This document shows positions 48,317 through 59,392 of a stretch of DNA of 64,000 nt, in pieces. This DNA is from Lactifluus volemus. Lineage: Eukaryota; Basidiomycota; Agaricomycetes; Russulales; Russulaceae. Position 1 is the stretch's first letter; the number at the start of each line of letters is the position of its first letter. A model generated the notes under the pieces. That model was not told where the DNA came from and searched no databases. It saw only the letters and a list, made by a program, of their open reading frames with translations. Position numbers and translations under genes: made by a program. The stretch lies in assembly GCA_022376515.1 (NCBI GenBank), contig WTXI01000007.1, positions 1,116,001-1,180,000 on the forward strand, read 5' to 3'.

Positions 48317-51300
48317 CTAATGTGAATTAGAAGTCAATCCAAGCATTAAGATGCACCTATGTACTTTGAACCGGTCTAAGGCCTTTGTGAAGATATCAGC
48401 AGCCATGTCAGAAGTAGAAACAAATGTAGGTGTAATAAAACCGTCCTGAACAGCATCTCTCAACCAAAATAAGCAAAGAGAAAGATGCTTCATCTTGCTG
48501 TGATGCTCTGGGTTCTTGCTCACAGCAATGGCGCTCTGATTGTCCATCCTGAGCAATGATGGTCCACAGATCAAGTATCCAAGCTCCCCCATGAACTGAC
48601 CCATCCAAAGGATCTCCTTTCCGGCCTCAACAGCAGCAATGTGCTCTGCTTCAGTGGTGGACAGAGCAACAAGTGCCTGAAGCTTAGAGCTCCAGGAGAC
48701 TGCACCAGTGCCAATCTTGACCACAAACCCTCCAGTGGACTTCCCACTGTCAGGATTGCCTCCATGGTCCGAATCAGAGTAAGTGATGAAGGGCTCTGGA
48801 CTGTCAGAAGGCTGATAGATGAGCTTGTAGTCCATTGTGCCCTTGAGGTAGCGCAAAACATGCTTGACAGCTTGCCAGTGCTGAAGACCAGGATTGGAGT
48901 TGAATCTGGCAAGAACTCCGGCAGAGTAGGCAATGTCTGGCCTTGTGGTGACAGCCAGATACATCAGGGACCCAACAATGGAGATATAGGGAAGTTGCCG
49001 CATCTCAGCAGCTTCTGCATCGCTCTGAGGGGACATGGAGGTGGAAAGGCGTGATCCAGGGTTGAGAGGAGTGGAGACAGGCTTACAATCATGCAGACCA
49101 TACTCCTGGAGGAGGTTGGCAATGAACTGGCTCTGAGAGAGGGAAAGGGAATGTTTGGAGCGGTCTCTGTGAATCTCCATGCCCAGGAGCTGAGTAGTGG
49201 CTCCAAGATCACGGAGTTTGAAGTGAGAAGACAGCTCCTGAATGACTGAGTCAATCTGGGCACCATCTTTGCAGGCAAGGGTGATATCATCCACAAAGAC
49301 AGGCATTAGGATGCGCACATCGCCTCTGAGGTAGATATACAGTCCATGGTCAGACTGGACGCGTTGGAAGCCCATAGACTTGAGCACAGAGTAGAGGGTC
49401 TGGTTCCAAACGTGACCAGCTTGCTTCAACCCATACAATGACTTCCTCAACCTACACACATGGTCTGGTCCACCAACCTCAAATCCCTCAGGCTGCTGCA
49501 TGTAGATCTCCTCCTCAAGAGTGCCATTCAGATAAGCATGAGAGATGTCCACAGAACGGAGCTCAAGGTCCTCCAAAGCAGCAATGGCAAGGATGATTCT
49601 GATGGTGGAATAGCGAACAGTGGGGGCAAATGTCTCCTTGAAGTCAAAGCCAGGGCGCTGGGAGTAGCCTTTTGCGACCAATCTCGCCTTGTAGCATTCA
49701 AGGGAGCCATCAGCATTGTACTTGACCTTGAAGAACCATCTGGAGCCTATTGCACACTTCCCAGGGGGCAACTTGACAACTTGCAAAGTGCCATTGACGC
49801 TGTGGGCCTCCATCTCTTCTTCACAAGCCTTGTGCCACAGATCTGCATCAGAGCGTCACTGAGAGAGCTTATAGGAAGGGGGCTCAGCTACAGAGGCTCC
49901 ATGGGCGTTCAGGAGGTCAAGGGGATCATCAGATGATTCCTCCTCTTCATCACTAGATGGAATGGTCGGAGTAGGCTCTCTGTGCTGTCTGTAGCGCTGT
50001 GGGACAGTCCATTGCTCAGCTAACCACTCCTCCCTAGGACGTTTGAGGCGCTGAGGGCGTGAGGGAAGAGTGTCTGAAGGTGCTGGTGAAGGAGATGGAC
50101 TGATTGGAAGTGAAATGGATGAGAAAGGAGTGCTAGGAGATGGGTGGTGTGATGAGGAAGGTGAAGGATCGGAGTCTGGCTCAGCAGTGTAAAAGGGAGC
50201 AGATGGAGGTGTCTGAGGGCGAACTGAAGGCAGATCAGATGAAGTAGACCCATCTCCCCCATGAGCTGGCATCTGTGAGAGCTCAGAATCACTAGAGGCA
50301 TCAGGGAGCAACTCAGGAAGCACAACAAGAGGGGTAGGAGCCTCCAGAAGGGAATTGAGGCGAGGGGGTGGGATGAAAGGAGTAGATTGCTTCTGAAGCC
50401 TGAAAAAGCGTTCATCAAAGTCAGCTCTCTCTGAGATGATCACCTTCTTGATCACTGGATTGTAGAACTTCCAAGCCTTGTAGCCATCAGGGTATCCAAT
50501 GAAGACACACTTCTCCATGTGCACTCCAAGGCTGCCAAGTGGACGCTTGTCCCTCTGAATGAGAACATAAGCTGTGCAGCCCCAAACTCGGAGTCTAGAG
50601 ACATCTGGCTTAGACCCAAGGAATGCCTGGTGAGGAGTGGAATCAGAGAGAGTAGAAGTGGTGATCCTGTTGCTAATATGAATGAATGAAGCCAAGGCCT
50701 CTCCCCAGATAGATGGTGGCATGCCAGACTCATGAAGCATACAGATAATGCCCTCCTCCATCGTCCTATTAGCCCTCTCAGTGACCCCATTCTGCTGTGG
50801 ACAATTCCTAGCTGTGTGCTGCCTCTGGATGCCATGATCAATGCAGAAGTTGTCAAACTCCCTAGACATGTACTCCCCTCCCTTGTCATCTCTAAGTGTC
50901 CCAATCCTCTGTCCTGTGATGTTCTCTGCCCATGCCTTGAACTGTTTGAAGGCAGAGAATGTCTCAGATTTGCACTTCAACAGATAGACAGCTTTAAAGT
51001 GAGAGAAATCATCAATGAAGGCAACCCAGTAGCGAAATCCCTGATGAGTTAACACCTTCACAGGCCCATGGAGATCACTGTGGACGAGTTGGAGGGGTCT
51101 AGATGCTCTAGAGGTGGATGGAGGGAACGGATCTGCGTGCATCTTGCCAGCTTTGCAGGCTTCACATACCGGATCAGGATCAGCATGAGAATCAAGCTTG
51201 AATCCAGTCACCAGGTTACCTGAGAGCAGCTTCTTGACCCCAGCAAGGTGTTGGTGACAGAGGCGTCGATGCCAAAGGTCCCAGTCCATAGGGAGAGTGG

Positions 51301-51735
51301 TAGAAGATGAGAGGGACGCAAATTGCTCCACTGGAAGTGTTTCCCCAGCCAGAAATGCAGCATTTGAAGGAGTGTCCACCTTTGCCTGAATGACAGTGTG
51401 TCCATCCCTGATGAAGTTGAGGGTGTCCCTCACAATAGAGATAGTGAAAGAGCGATGCATTGTGAGATATAGGACAGAGAACAGATTACTGGAGAGGGAG
51501 GGAACATATAGCACATTTGTGAACTCTAGAGGCGCCATCTCCTGCCCATCCACATTGAAGTGAACCGACCCAACACCTTCAGAATACAGCACAGATCCAT
51601 CAGCTAGGTGAATGGGGATCCTGTGGGGCACCAAATTTCGCAGCCAATGATGGTTGAATGTCATATGAGCTGAGGCACCAGTGTCTGCTGCAGATTCCAG
51701 GAGGTGTGAGAATGAGGAATAGGTGTGGCAGAGTC
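48317..51735 (-). pseudogene. Copia pol: protease, integrase, reverse transcriptase, RNase H (one stop)
   Basis: Starts with the protease motif SAADTGASAHMTFNHHWLRN (about 51,700). GAG-pre-integrase WHRRLCHQHLAGVKKLL with CEACKAGK follows. The integrase core has D-D-E in VHSDLHGP, TLRDDKGGEYMS and QQNGVTERANRTMEE. The variable Ser/Pro linker follows, then RT: GSRWFFKVKYNADGSLECYK, ARLVAKGYSQRPGFDFKETF, SLYGLKQAGHVWN and the catalytic FVDD (usually YVDD). RNase H: YSDSDHGG, ALSTTEAEHIAAVEAGKE, DNQSAIAVSKNPEHHSKM, and the end MAADIFTKALDRFK. It is one open frame except for a single TGA at 49856-49858, before the RT (LSQ-stop-RSDADLWHKACEEE). It is the best-preserved element of the window. Confidence 0.95.
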
Positions 51736-53162
51736 AGTGGAAGCAGAGGCAGCAGTAGAGGGCAAGGGAGAGCCAAATTGACAAGTCAACTTCTCCTTGA
51801 GGAAGCACTTGGCCTCAATATGGCCAAGGCGAGAGCAGAAGTCACATTTGGGGCGAGTGGAGGCCCTATTCTGTGAGTTTTGAGGAGAGGTGGATTGGGA
51901 AGGAAGGGAGGACGCCTGGGAAGGCTTGGAGGACGATCTGGGCGCAGTAGATGATGCAGAGAAGGCAGAGGTGGTCCCAGAGAGGTTTGAACACGTCTGA
52001 TCCATGTTTCTGAGTGACTGGATGACAGATGGCTTGTCAAACTTGTCCAGGACGGAGATAGTGTGCACAACATCGTCAAAAGAGTGTGGGAGCACCCTAA
52101 TGATGGCCATGACTGCCAGTTCATCATAGAGGTTGTCCAGAGTGAAGGAAGATGGGGAAAGAGACTTGATGACCCTGATGTGCTCATCCACCTTGTTGAT
52201 GAGGGAGTCTAGTGGCTCTGAGTTGTCTTTCTGGATGGAAAGGAGGGTGTGGTAGTAGACTGTCCGGGGGCTGGGCCGGCCCTTGTTGGCCCTAGGGCCG
52301 GGCCAGTAATTTGCTGGCCCTTGAGGGGCCGGGCCAGCACTGGGGTGGCCCAGCCCTTATTTCCAGGGCCAGGGCCAGAGGGTTTTACAACCAGCCCTTA
52401 GGGTCAGCCCTAGGGCCGGCCCTGCCCTTGCCTACCCTAAACAGGTGGCTGCAGTGGTGAGGGCAGGGTTGCAGCGGTGGTGCCATGCAAATGCGGCATC
52501 GGGACAGCGGCAGTGGTGGGGTTGCGACAGCGACAGCAGCGGGATTGGGACAGCAGCAGCAGCGGGGTAGCAATGGTTGTGGAGGGGCAACGGCGACAGT
52601 GGGGTAGCAGCAAGCACAGTGGAGTAGTGGCGGCAGTGTCGGGGTGACAGTGGCCACGGCAGTGGTGGCGAGGGGAGGGGGGACCAGGCAAAGCTAGGGG
52701 AGACATCATGCAAGTGCCCCAGTTGCAGGTGTCAGGCATCGGATGGTTGCAAAAGTGACACCCGAGTGATGGTGATGCCGTGGAATGTCCACACATAACG
52801 ACCCCCCTCAGCGCCAGTGGCCAAAGGGAAAGGGGAAAAGAAAGAAGATTAGTGGGAGCAATCAAAGAAAAGGTCATGACGCACCAACATGCACCATGCT
52901 AACAGAGAGGTGGCGGCGACAGAGGGCGAGCGCTAGCAGCAGTAAGAGGATGCGAGAGGAGGTGATACCAGAGGCGAGGCGATGGCGACAACAGAGGATG
53001 CGAGAGAGGTGAAGTGCAACAGTGGTGACAAGGGAGGCAGAGAGGGACACGCCAAAAGTAGCACTTGAAGTTCAAGTTGACTAAGTGATGTTGTCAGGCA
53101 TACGGGTTGGGGCAAGACAATTGTTTAAGATAAGCTATGGTAAATTATTTTATCAAGCTTGT

Positions 53163-53500
53163 ATGGTGTAGTGGCAAACTGTTTGAGAGCCTTATTTTTC
53201 ATATGCTGTTATTTGGGCTACTGTAGTGTCAGCCCAACGCTTCTGTGACTGTTTGCCTTCCTTATTTGGTATATGCTTAGTCAGGCTTGCCTTTACTGCA
53301 GTGGACGGAGTTTTGGGGACTTCAGTCTCATTCTCTCCACTGCAGGTCAGTTGTTATCATTGTCTTTGGTCAATACAGTCTCATTCTCTCCACTGCAGTC
53401 CCCTTGGTCCTCTGTGACTCAAGGGCCCTTCACAGCTCCAGTTAAAACATATGCACTGGTCGAGAGTTCAAATCCCAGTGTGTGCAATTGTCTGAAAGTA
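53163..53500 (+). other. tRNA-like (SINE-type) segment split by a solo LTR
   Basis: Left part ATGGTGTAGTGGCAAACTG (A-box-like) and, after the LTR, CGAGAGTTCAAATCCCAGTG (B-box-like, GTTCAAATCC). A related inverted segment lies at about 61,215-61,320 in another copy of the host element. It cannot fold as a normal tRNA as it stands and is not called a tRNA gene. Confidence 0.45.
53207..53449 (+). repeat. Solo LTR of copia family A nested in the hAT-like element (duplication TATGC)
   Basis: 243 bp TGTTATTTGGGC...AGTTAAAACA, flanked by TATGC on both sides (53202-53206, 53450-53454). It has the same family and length as the LTRs of the enclosing copia, in opposite orientation. Confidence 0.96.
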
Positions 53501-54266
53501 GCTGTGAGCTGATTATGCAAGCAAGTGTGAGAAACTTTTACTGAAATTAATTAATTGACTGATTATTTTTTTTAAGGGGTAGGGCCAGGTCAGCCCCGGG
53601 CCAGCCCCAGGTCGGGTCAGGGCCAGTTAATGCTGGCCCTCCAAGGGCCAGGGCCAACTGCAGGGTGGACCGGCCCTCAGGGCCAGGGCTGGGAAAAATG
53701 GGGGTGGCCCTGGCCCAGCCCAGCCCCCAGACAGTCTATGTGGTAGGCATTGAAGCGAGGAGCAGTCCTCTGTTGGATGAAGGAGGCCTTCAGAATGTCC
53801 CAAATCTTGATAGGGTCTTCCTCACAGTCCCTAATGAGCACCTTGACATCATGAGTCATAGCAGTCTTCAGCGCACCAGCAGCCCTCTCAGCCTTAATCT
53901 CCCATCTCTCCAACTTCTCCTCATCCACAGCAACAGCAGGGGCGATGACTTGGCCCTGGGAGTCTCTGACCTTGGGTTTTGGAGCTGGTTTCTTCTCCTG
54001 GCCCGAAACAAGGCACCAGAGACCATTGAGTTGAAGCCAGGACTTGATGTCATCAGCCCAAAGTCAATAGTTTTTGCTTGTGAGGGGAGAAATGGAGGAA
54101 ACAGAGAATTCCTTGGTAAAGGACATGGTGTAGGAAGGTGTAGGAGGATGAAAAGGATAATTTTAAGTGATTTTGAGAGAGTAAGAGGCAGAGAGGAGTA
54201 AAAACGAGTGGAAGTGTTTAAATGGGAGTGAAAGGTGTCTATTGATGCAGGGCAGGGCCCATAACC

Positions 54267-54509
54267 TGTTTTGACTGGAGCTGTGAAGGGCCCTTGAGTC
54301 ACAGAGGACCAAGGGGACTGCAGTGGAGAGAATGAGACTGTATTGACCAAAGACAATGATGACAACTGACCTGCAGTGGAGAGAATGAGACTGAAGTCCC
54401 CAAAACTCTGTCCACTGCAGTAAAGGCAAGCCTGACTAAGCATATACTAAATAAGGGAGGCAAACAGTCAAAGAAGTGTTGGGCTGACACTACAGTAGCC
54501 CAAATAACA
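54267..54509 (-). repeat. 5' LTR of the copia element
   Basis: 243 bp. It is followed on minus by GGTTATGGGCCCTGC, the expected position of the primer binding site. Confidence 0.94.
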
Positions 54510-54514
54510 AGTTG

Positions 54515-55228
54515 AGCCTAAACATAGCTTTCTCCCACATTTTCAGTTCACTTCACCATGCCAAGTTATACCCTTTAGTTTCTAAATCATTCCTTTATGC
54601 TTCTTCTGTCTTGATGATGGGTCCTGAAGCCCACTGGGACACATTAGATAACTTTTGCAACTTTGCAAATTGACACAAGACTGTTGGCCTTTATTTGTAG
54701 CATTAAGTAATTGAAAAACCCTGTTTATTTACTAACTTGATCCTGCAGTGTCAACACTTCTTTGAAAGCTCACTTTGGCAATTACCAAAATAATTAATCA
54801 CTGGTCATTACTAACATTCAGTGTGTGATCAGGATATCAGGTTTTCCTGATGTGCTTCACCACCACATGATGTAACATATTCAAGTTGCTGACATTAATA
54901 TTTAAGTTGTTAAAGCAATGTGAGGCTAGGTTTAATAACTTATCAGGTCTTTCAAAAGACCAACAATAAGGTCAACATTTTCACCATTATTGCCTAAGTT
55001 AAATTCACATGAGCTGAACACTGTTGCCCCAGCAAGAGCATTCCTTAAGTTTGGTCCAGCTGTATATACAAAAAACATCCAGAATTCCCCTGATATTATG
55101 CATTCTTGTAATTCAGACAACCTAGATTGGCTGGGTCCAGTCAGAGGCTGTTGTCATGAAGTTAGGTGGTGGCTCTCTCATACCCATGGGCTGCCTTGCT
55201 AGTGGCACCTCTATAAGAGGTACTGCTA
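54515..55228. other. Unassigned stretch between the copia and a MITE
   Basis: AT-rich. GGTTTTCCTGATG at about 54,840 resembles a lone end of a family M MITE. No gene seen. Confidence 0.4.
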
Positions 55229-55400
55229 CATCAGGAAAACCTATCTGGCCTTAAAGTGTATTAGATGCTCCTTAGAGCTTACTTAAGTGTCTTATTGACA
55301 TTAGTAATTAGATCCTTCTACTTACCACTGTCAATAAGTCACTTAAGTAAGCTTTAAGGAGCATCTAATACACTTTAAGGCCAGATGGGTTTTCCTGATG
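55229..55400. mobile_element. Foldback MITE, family M copy 4
   Basis: 172-bp palindrome CATCAGGAAAACC...TTTTCCTGATG flanked by TA on both sides. Confidence 0.94.
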
Positions 55401-55598
55401 TAGTAGTGATACATCTATCATTGATATAGAGTTAGAAAGAAGTGAAAGAAGAGAGGTCAGAAGTGTTCAGTAAGGAGAGTAAGGGGACTGTATAAAGAGC
55501 AGAGAGGATTGGAAAAAGAGTAAAACCTTATAGGGTGCCTGAGATAAGGTTTGCAGGAGTGTGGGTATAGTTTAGTTGTTAAAGAAGAGTAAAGCAGA

Positions 55599-57290
55599 GT
55601 GAGAAGAAAGAAAGAAGTCTACCCAGTGGACCAGGCCAGGCAGAAAGCTATAGAGTATGAAAAGATGGAGCATCTGGGCAGGGTTAATGTTGTCAAAGAA
55701 GCTCTAGATATTAAAGAAAATTGTAAATACCACCTGGCTAGCAAGAATACAGAACTGCATTCCTTCTTGGTCTCTTACCACCATCATCGTTGTTTTTCCC
55801 ACGATGCCTTACCCCCCGTCCTCTGCAAAGTCGACTATCAACAAGCTCACACAGACACTGAGTCTGGTGTTCCAGGTGCCCAGGAAGCCCTGGAGACTGC
55901 TTGCACAGTTCTGAAGAATGTGCCCATTGGGGACGACGCTGTGGTGGAGGCTGCCCTCAAGGCGGCTCTCCTAGCGGCCACATCAGTAACTTTTCCCCCC
56001 TTTCTGCCCCCTTCCCTCCCCACCCTGGCCACTGCAACCCCCTTGGAAGCAACAACCCGGTTGGCTTGGTTGTTGGTGGTGGCCAGTGTTTCCCCTCCCT
56101 CTCTCTCAGAGGCCCCTCCCCTGTCCCCTACCGGACAGCAGGACGAGTCTGGCCCTTCTAATTCCCACGAATTTTACCCTCCCAGGGTTTTTACTGGGAC
56201 TCCCATTTCTCAGCCCACCTCAACGCCCACCATGGATACTTTGGACGGTGGGGCAGAGCCCCTTCCCTCAACTCGCTACTTCCCCCAGGCAAGCGGCTTG
56301 CCAAGAAGAAGGCACTTGCTGTAGGTGAAGAACTTTCCATCTTCGACATCTACAATATCTTCCATCATCATTGGTTCCTCTCCATGGACCACCTCAAGGC
56401 GAACGCCCTCTCGGCTCAAAAGGCTGAAGATGGAAAATTTTTCTGGGTCAAGTTTACTCCCCAGTTCCATGCTCACCTGGTCAAGTGCACTGTTGCGCTT
56501 GTGCCTCGCCCCATCAAAAAGGTGAAACAGGTGATGTTTGGTTTCATTTTAGAGCTTCTCAACAGTGAAGGCCCCACAGCCTTTTTCGATCTCACTAAAG
56601 GTCAACAGCATCAAACCCGTGCCCAAAAGGAGAAGAAGCAACTTGCATGGAAAAGGAATCGCGCATCGAGGCGAGAACACCAGAAGACCGTGGAAGAAGC
56701 AGTCAAAGGCAGACCACAACAGCAATGCCAGCAGTGCGGACACAAGTTCACCTCTTGCAAAGCCGCGAAGAGACACCAATGCCCTTTATCCAAAGAGGCG
56801 AGCGGGAAGGGTGGGGATGGGAAGGGCAAAGGTAAAGCTGACGCCCCCCCTAAACTGAACAAGCCGGCCCCCAACACCACCACTGCACCTTCTGCCCCCC
56901 CCCTCACTCTCTCAGCCACTATGGCTCTGCAAGCTGCGAAGATGTCGAAGCCAAAAGCACCCCTGAAAAAGAAGAAGCCGAAGGCTGCCTCAAAAGCGCC
57001 TGAGGCCCCCTCCAGTGCTATAAGAGCGGCTTTTAGTTGTCCCCCTGTACACATGATGGCTGGAGAGCTTGCTTCTGACCAGCCCTATGAGAGTACTGCA
57101 GACAGGCGTTCAGAACAGTTGAACACTGCGAAGAAGCGTCAGACGCGCCGTGGGCTGATGGACACATTATGTGACAAGTGATAAGTCTTAGGTAGTAGTT
57201 CTGTTAGGACTTTGACACGGTATAGCGGGCGATCCCCAGAAATCTGTCTAGTTAATAGAAAATGCTTCAAAAAAAATAAAAAATAAAAAA
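55599..57290 (+). pseudogene. ORF1-like zinc-finger gene with 3' A-rich tail, copy 1
   Basis: Repeated gene with a second copy at 62,692-64,000. Shared blocks: SYHHHRCFSHDALP, ALKAALLAATSVTFPP, MDTLDGGAEPLPSTRYFP, DHLKANALSAQKAEDGKFFW, VKFTPQFHAHLVKCTVALV, KKVKQVMFGFILELLN, then a Lys-rich part and CQQCGHKFTSCKAAKRHQC (C2-H-C type finger), ending RRGLMDTLCDK-stop at 57181. A single frame change near 56,290 separates the two halves. After the stop come about 85 bp and an A-rich run (57269-57290), which looks like the tail of a retroposed transcript. ORF1 (gag-like protein) of a LINE is the likely origin; RT of the same element was not found downstream. The first 50 codons differ from copy 2. 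Confidence 0.55.
57269..57290 (+). other. A-rich tail at the junction of two retroelements
   Basis: A run of A with two T interruptions, directly after the ORF1-like copy and directly before the cut end of the inverted LINE RT. Confidence 0.7.
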
Positions 57291-58481
57291 TACAGAACTG
57301 AGTAAGGTGGGCAAGGTGCAAGGCCCCATCCACCACACTGCTATTGTTGTAGCTACCAAATGGCTAAGCTGACAGGATGTTGTAGTGATTGAGATTGCTT
57401 ATAACTTAGCAAGTGATGATTTTCTTGAGGAGCTTGCCCACACATTCTAAAAGGCTAATAGGGCAGTAAGCTTTCGCAGTAGTGTAGTCTGGCTTGTTGG
57501 GCTTTGGGATAACCATGACTCTAGTGGTAGTCTAGGGGTGGAGTCCATGTGATAGACAGACAGAAAAAAGTGTGGTGAAGTGAGACAGATTGGAAGAGAA
57601 GGCCCATTTAAGGATTTTGTAGCCTAGGCTGCTGGGGCCAGATGTAGAGCTGTGAGAAGTACCTCTAAGATAGGTAGCAACTTTGGCAGCTGTGATGGGG
57701 CCATGGGTTCTCATTTGTAGGTGAGAGGGGTTCAAAGGATGTGAGGGAGGTATAGATAGAGGGAGGGGGGTTGGGTGGGAAAAAGCATTGTTGGAGAATG
57801 TTAGCCATGATATGGGGTGGTGTGTGAGGACATTCCTGTCCTGGAGAGTAAACCCTGGTCTGACAGCAGCCCTTGCACCAGTAAGCCACATGTCAAAGGT
57901 TGTTGGATATGCAGTGGTCAAGGAAGTTCTGCACAAATGGGTGCTTTGCCTCCTTAATGGTTTTATGGAGGGTGTGGTAGAAATGAGAGTAACTAGCCAA
58001 TGGGGCTTGTTTTCAGAGAGCAAGTGCTGCTAAGTACTCATTTAACTACCAGTGTGCCCCCCTCAGGTTGAGGGTCTTGCTAGGGAGAAAGAATAGTTTG
58101 CAGGTAGAATTAAGATCTGCTAGGAACTGTTGTACTATGGAGAGATAGCTCATCAGAGAACTCTGAGGGTGCTGAGAAATCACCAAAATGAGGGTGAATG
58201 AGGTGAAAAAAGAAGCATGGTCAGAGCCAAGTAACAGATCAAAGGAAATGAGCAGATTAGAGAGATGGTCAGAGAAAATAGCAGAGGGGTTGAGGAGAAG
58301 AAGGTTGAAGTACAGAGGGCATGTGTCCAGGGGGGCCATTTCAAGTGACAACTTCAGGTGGGTTGAGATAAAGGAGATCTTAGGAAATGAACCAAGATTC
58401 TAAGGCTTCTGACCAAGAGGAGGGGTGGAGGTCAGGGGGCAACCAGAAGGGGCTGTGGGTATTGAAGTCTCCAACTACAAG

Positions 58482-58991
58482 TGTTAGGAATGAGTGGTTC
58501 CTATGCTCTTGGTAGAGTCAGGTGGTTCAGGTAAACCTTAGCGATGTCAGTTGATAAGGGTCAGGGTTCAGAAGTACTAAGTCAACAGTCATGTGACAAA
58601 GTATCAGCAGTAACTTGCAGTGTTACTGACAGCATGTGAGACAGGGATCAGGAGTCTGAGAGTTCAGGGATGAAGTGTGAGGTTCTCAGAACAGTAAGCT
58701 CGTATTGTAGGCTTAAGTCCAAGCTGGAGAGCTAGGGCCTAAGTAGGGGTCCTTATATACATGAGCTACCCTAGTCAGTAAGAGTCGGTATGAGTTGTAT
58801 AACAGCAGTCATCGTGACTCATGGTGATGAGTCATAACGAGTCACCATGAGTTGAAGTCCTTCGTGTAAGTCAGTATGAGTCGTGCAGCTTGTGTAATCG
58901 TACAGTACTCAGTCTGGATGCGAGAATTGTATGTAAGCAGTCATGTGAGAGAAATTTATGTAAGGGGGGCAGTGACCGTGTGACCGTGACA
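58482..58991 (-). repeat. Solo LTR family C (duplication ACAAG)
   Basis: 510 bp, on minus TGTCACGGTCAC...TTCCTAACA, flanked by ACAAG on both sides (58477-58481, 58992-58996), inserted in the LINE ORF2. On minus it carries GACTCAT/TGAGTCA-like words (two exact TGA(C/G)TCA near 58,815-58,835, several with one change) and then ATGTATATAAGGACCCC, a TATA box. It is a third LTR family of the window. Confidence 0.88.
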
Positions 58992-59218
58992 ACAAGAGTG
59001 AGAATTGTGATATTAAGAGAGAAGGCCAGGAGCCCATGGAGGGCATGGCCATATTCTGGGACTTGATGGTAGAAGTTGATGAGGCAGAAGCTACTGTCTG
59101 ACCTAAAGTTAAAGTTGACTACCATCATAGAGGGAAAGGAAAGAGGGTGGATATCTTGAAGTACAGGGAAGCATGTGTGGAGGAGGGAGTGGTAGAAGTA
59201 AATGAGTGTTTTAGCTAT

Positions 59219-59392
59219 CATCAGAAAAACCCATCTGGCCTTAAAGTGTATTAGATGCTCCTTAAAAGCTTAGTTAAGTGTCTTATTAATAGTGATAAGT
59301 AGAAGAATCTACTTATCACTATTAATAAGACACTTAACTAAGCTTTTAAGGAGCATCTAATACATTTTAAGGCCAGATGGGTTTTTTTGATA
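59219..59392. mobile_element. Foldback MITE, family M copy 5
   Basis: 174-bp palindrome, ends CATCAGAAAAACCC and GGGTTTTTTTGATA, more changed than the other copies. The flanking dinucleotides do not match (AT and GT). It lies in the LINE ORF2. Confidence 0.9.

Larger units (their letters stand above)
52256..53738. mobile_element. GC-rich hAT-like non-autonomous element (duplication TGTGGTAG)
   Basis: TIRs: TAGACTGTCCGGGGGCTGGG at the left and the inverted CCCAGCCCCCAGACAGTCTA at the right. TGTGGTAG lies on both sides (52248-52255, 53739-53746), an 8-bp duplication as in hAT. The subterminal regions are GGGCC/GGCCC-rich. The core has GGTCATGACGCACC and ACAGAGAGGTGGCGGCGACA, words shared with the copies at 42.7 and 61.6 kb. 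It contains a tRNA-like stretch and a solo copia LTR. No transposase. Without the LTR it is about 1.24 kb. Confidence 0.93.
51661..54126 (-). pseudogene. Copia gag, split by a nested hAT-like element
   Basis: Start ATG at 54126 on minus (MSFTKEFSVSSISPLTSKNY, then a TGA at 54064-54066 where Trp is expected). It continues GLWCLVSGQEKKPAPKPKV, VDEEKLERWEIKAERAAGAL and IWDILKASFIQQRTAPRFNA, a UBN2-type gag. The insertion at 52,256-53,738 follows. After it come EHIRVIKSLSPSSFTLDNLY, ELAVMAIIRVLPHSFDDVVH and a zinc knuckle CDFCSRLGHIEAKC (about 51,820-51,860). The frame changes to that of pol near 51,720. Confidence 0.9.
48049..54509 (-). mobile_element. Complete Ty1/copia retrotransposon (duplication AGTTG)
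   Basis: Two 243-bp LTRs (48049-48291 and 54267-54509) in the same orientation, TGTTATTTGG...TTAAAACA or TCAAAACA on minus. AGTTG lies directly outside each (48044-48048, 54510-54514). On minus the order is LTR, gag from 54,126, pol, then a polypurine tract GGGGGAG immediately before the 3' LTR. By my eye the LTRs differ at about nine positions. Without the nested 1.5-kb insertion the element would be about 5.0 kb, normal for copia. It is inactivated by the insertion in gag, a stop in gag, a frame change near the protease and one stop in pol. Confidence 0.95.

Noticed and set aside
53163..53500. A tRNA gene
   Set aside because: Only A-box-like and B-box-like words are present. They are split by a 243-bp LTR and set in a transposable element, so I list it as a tRNA-like segment only.
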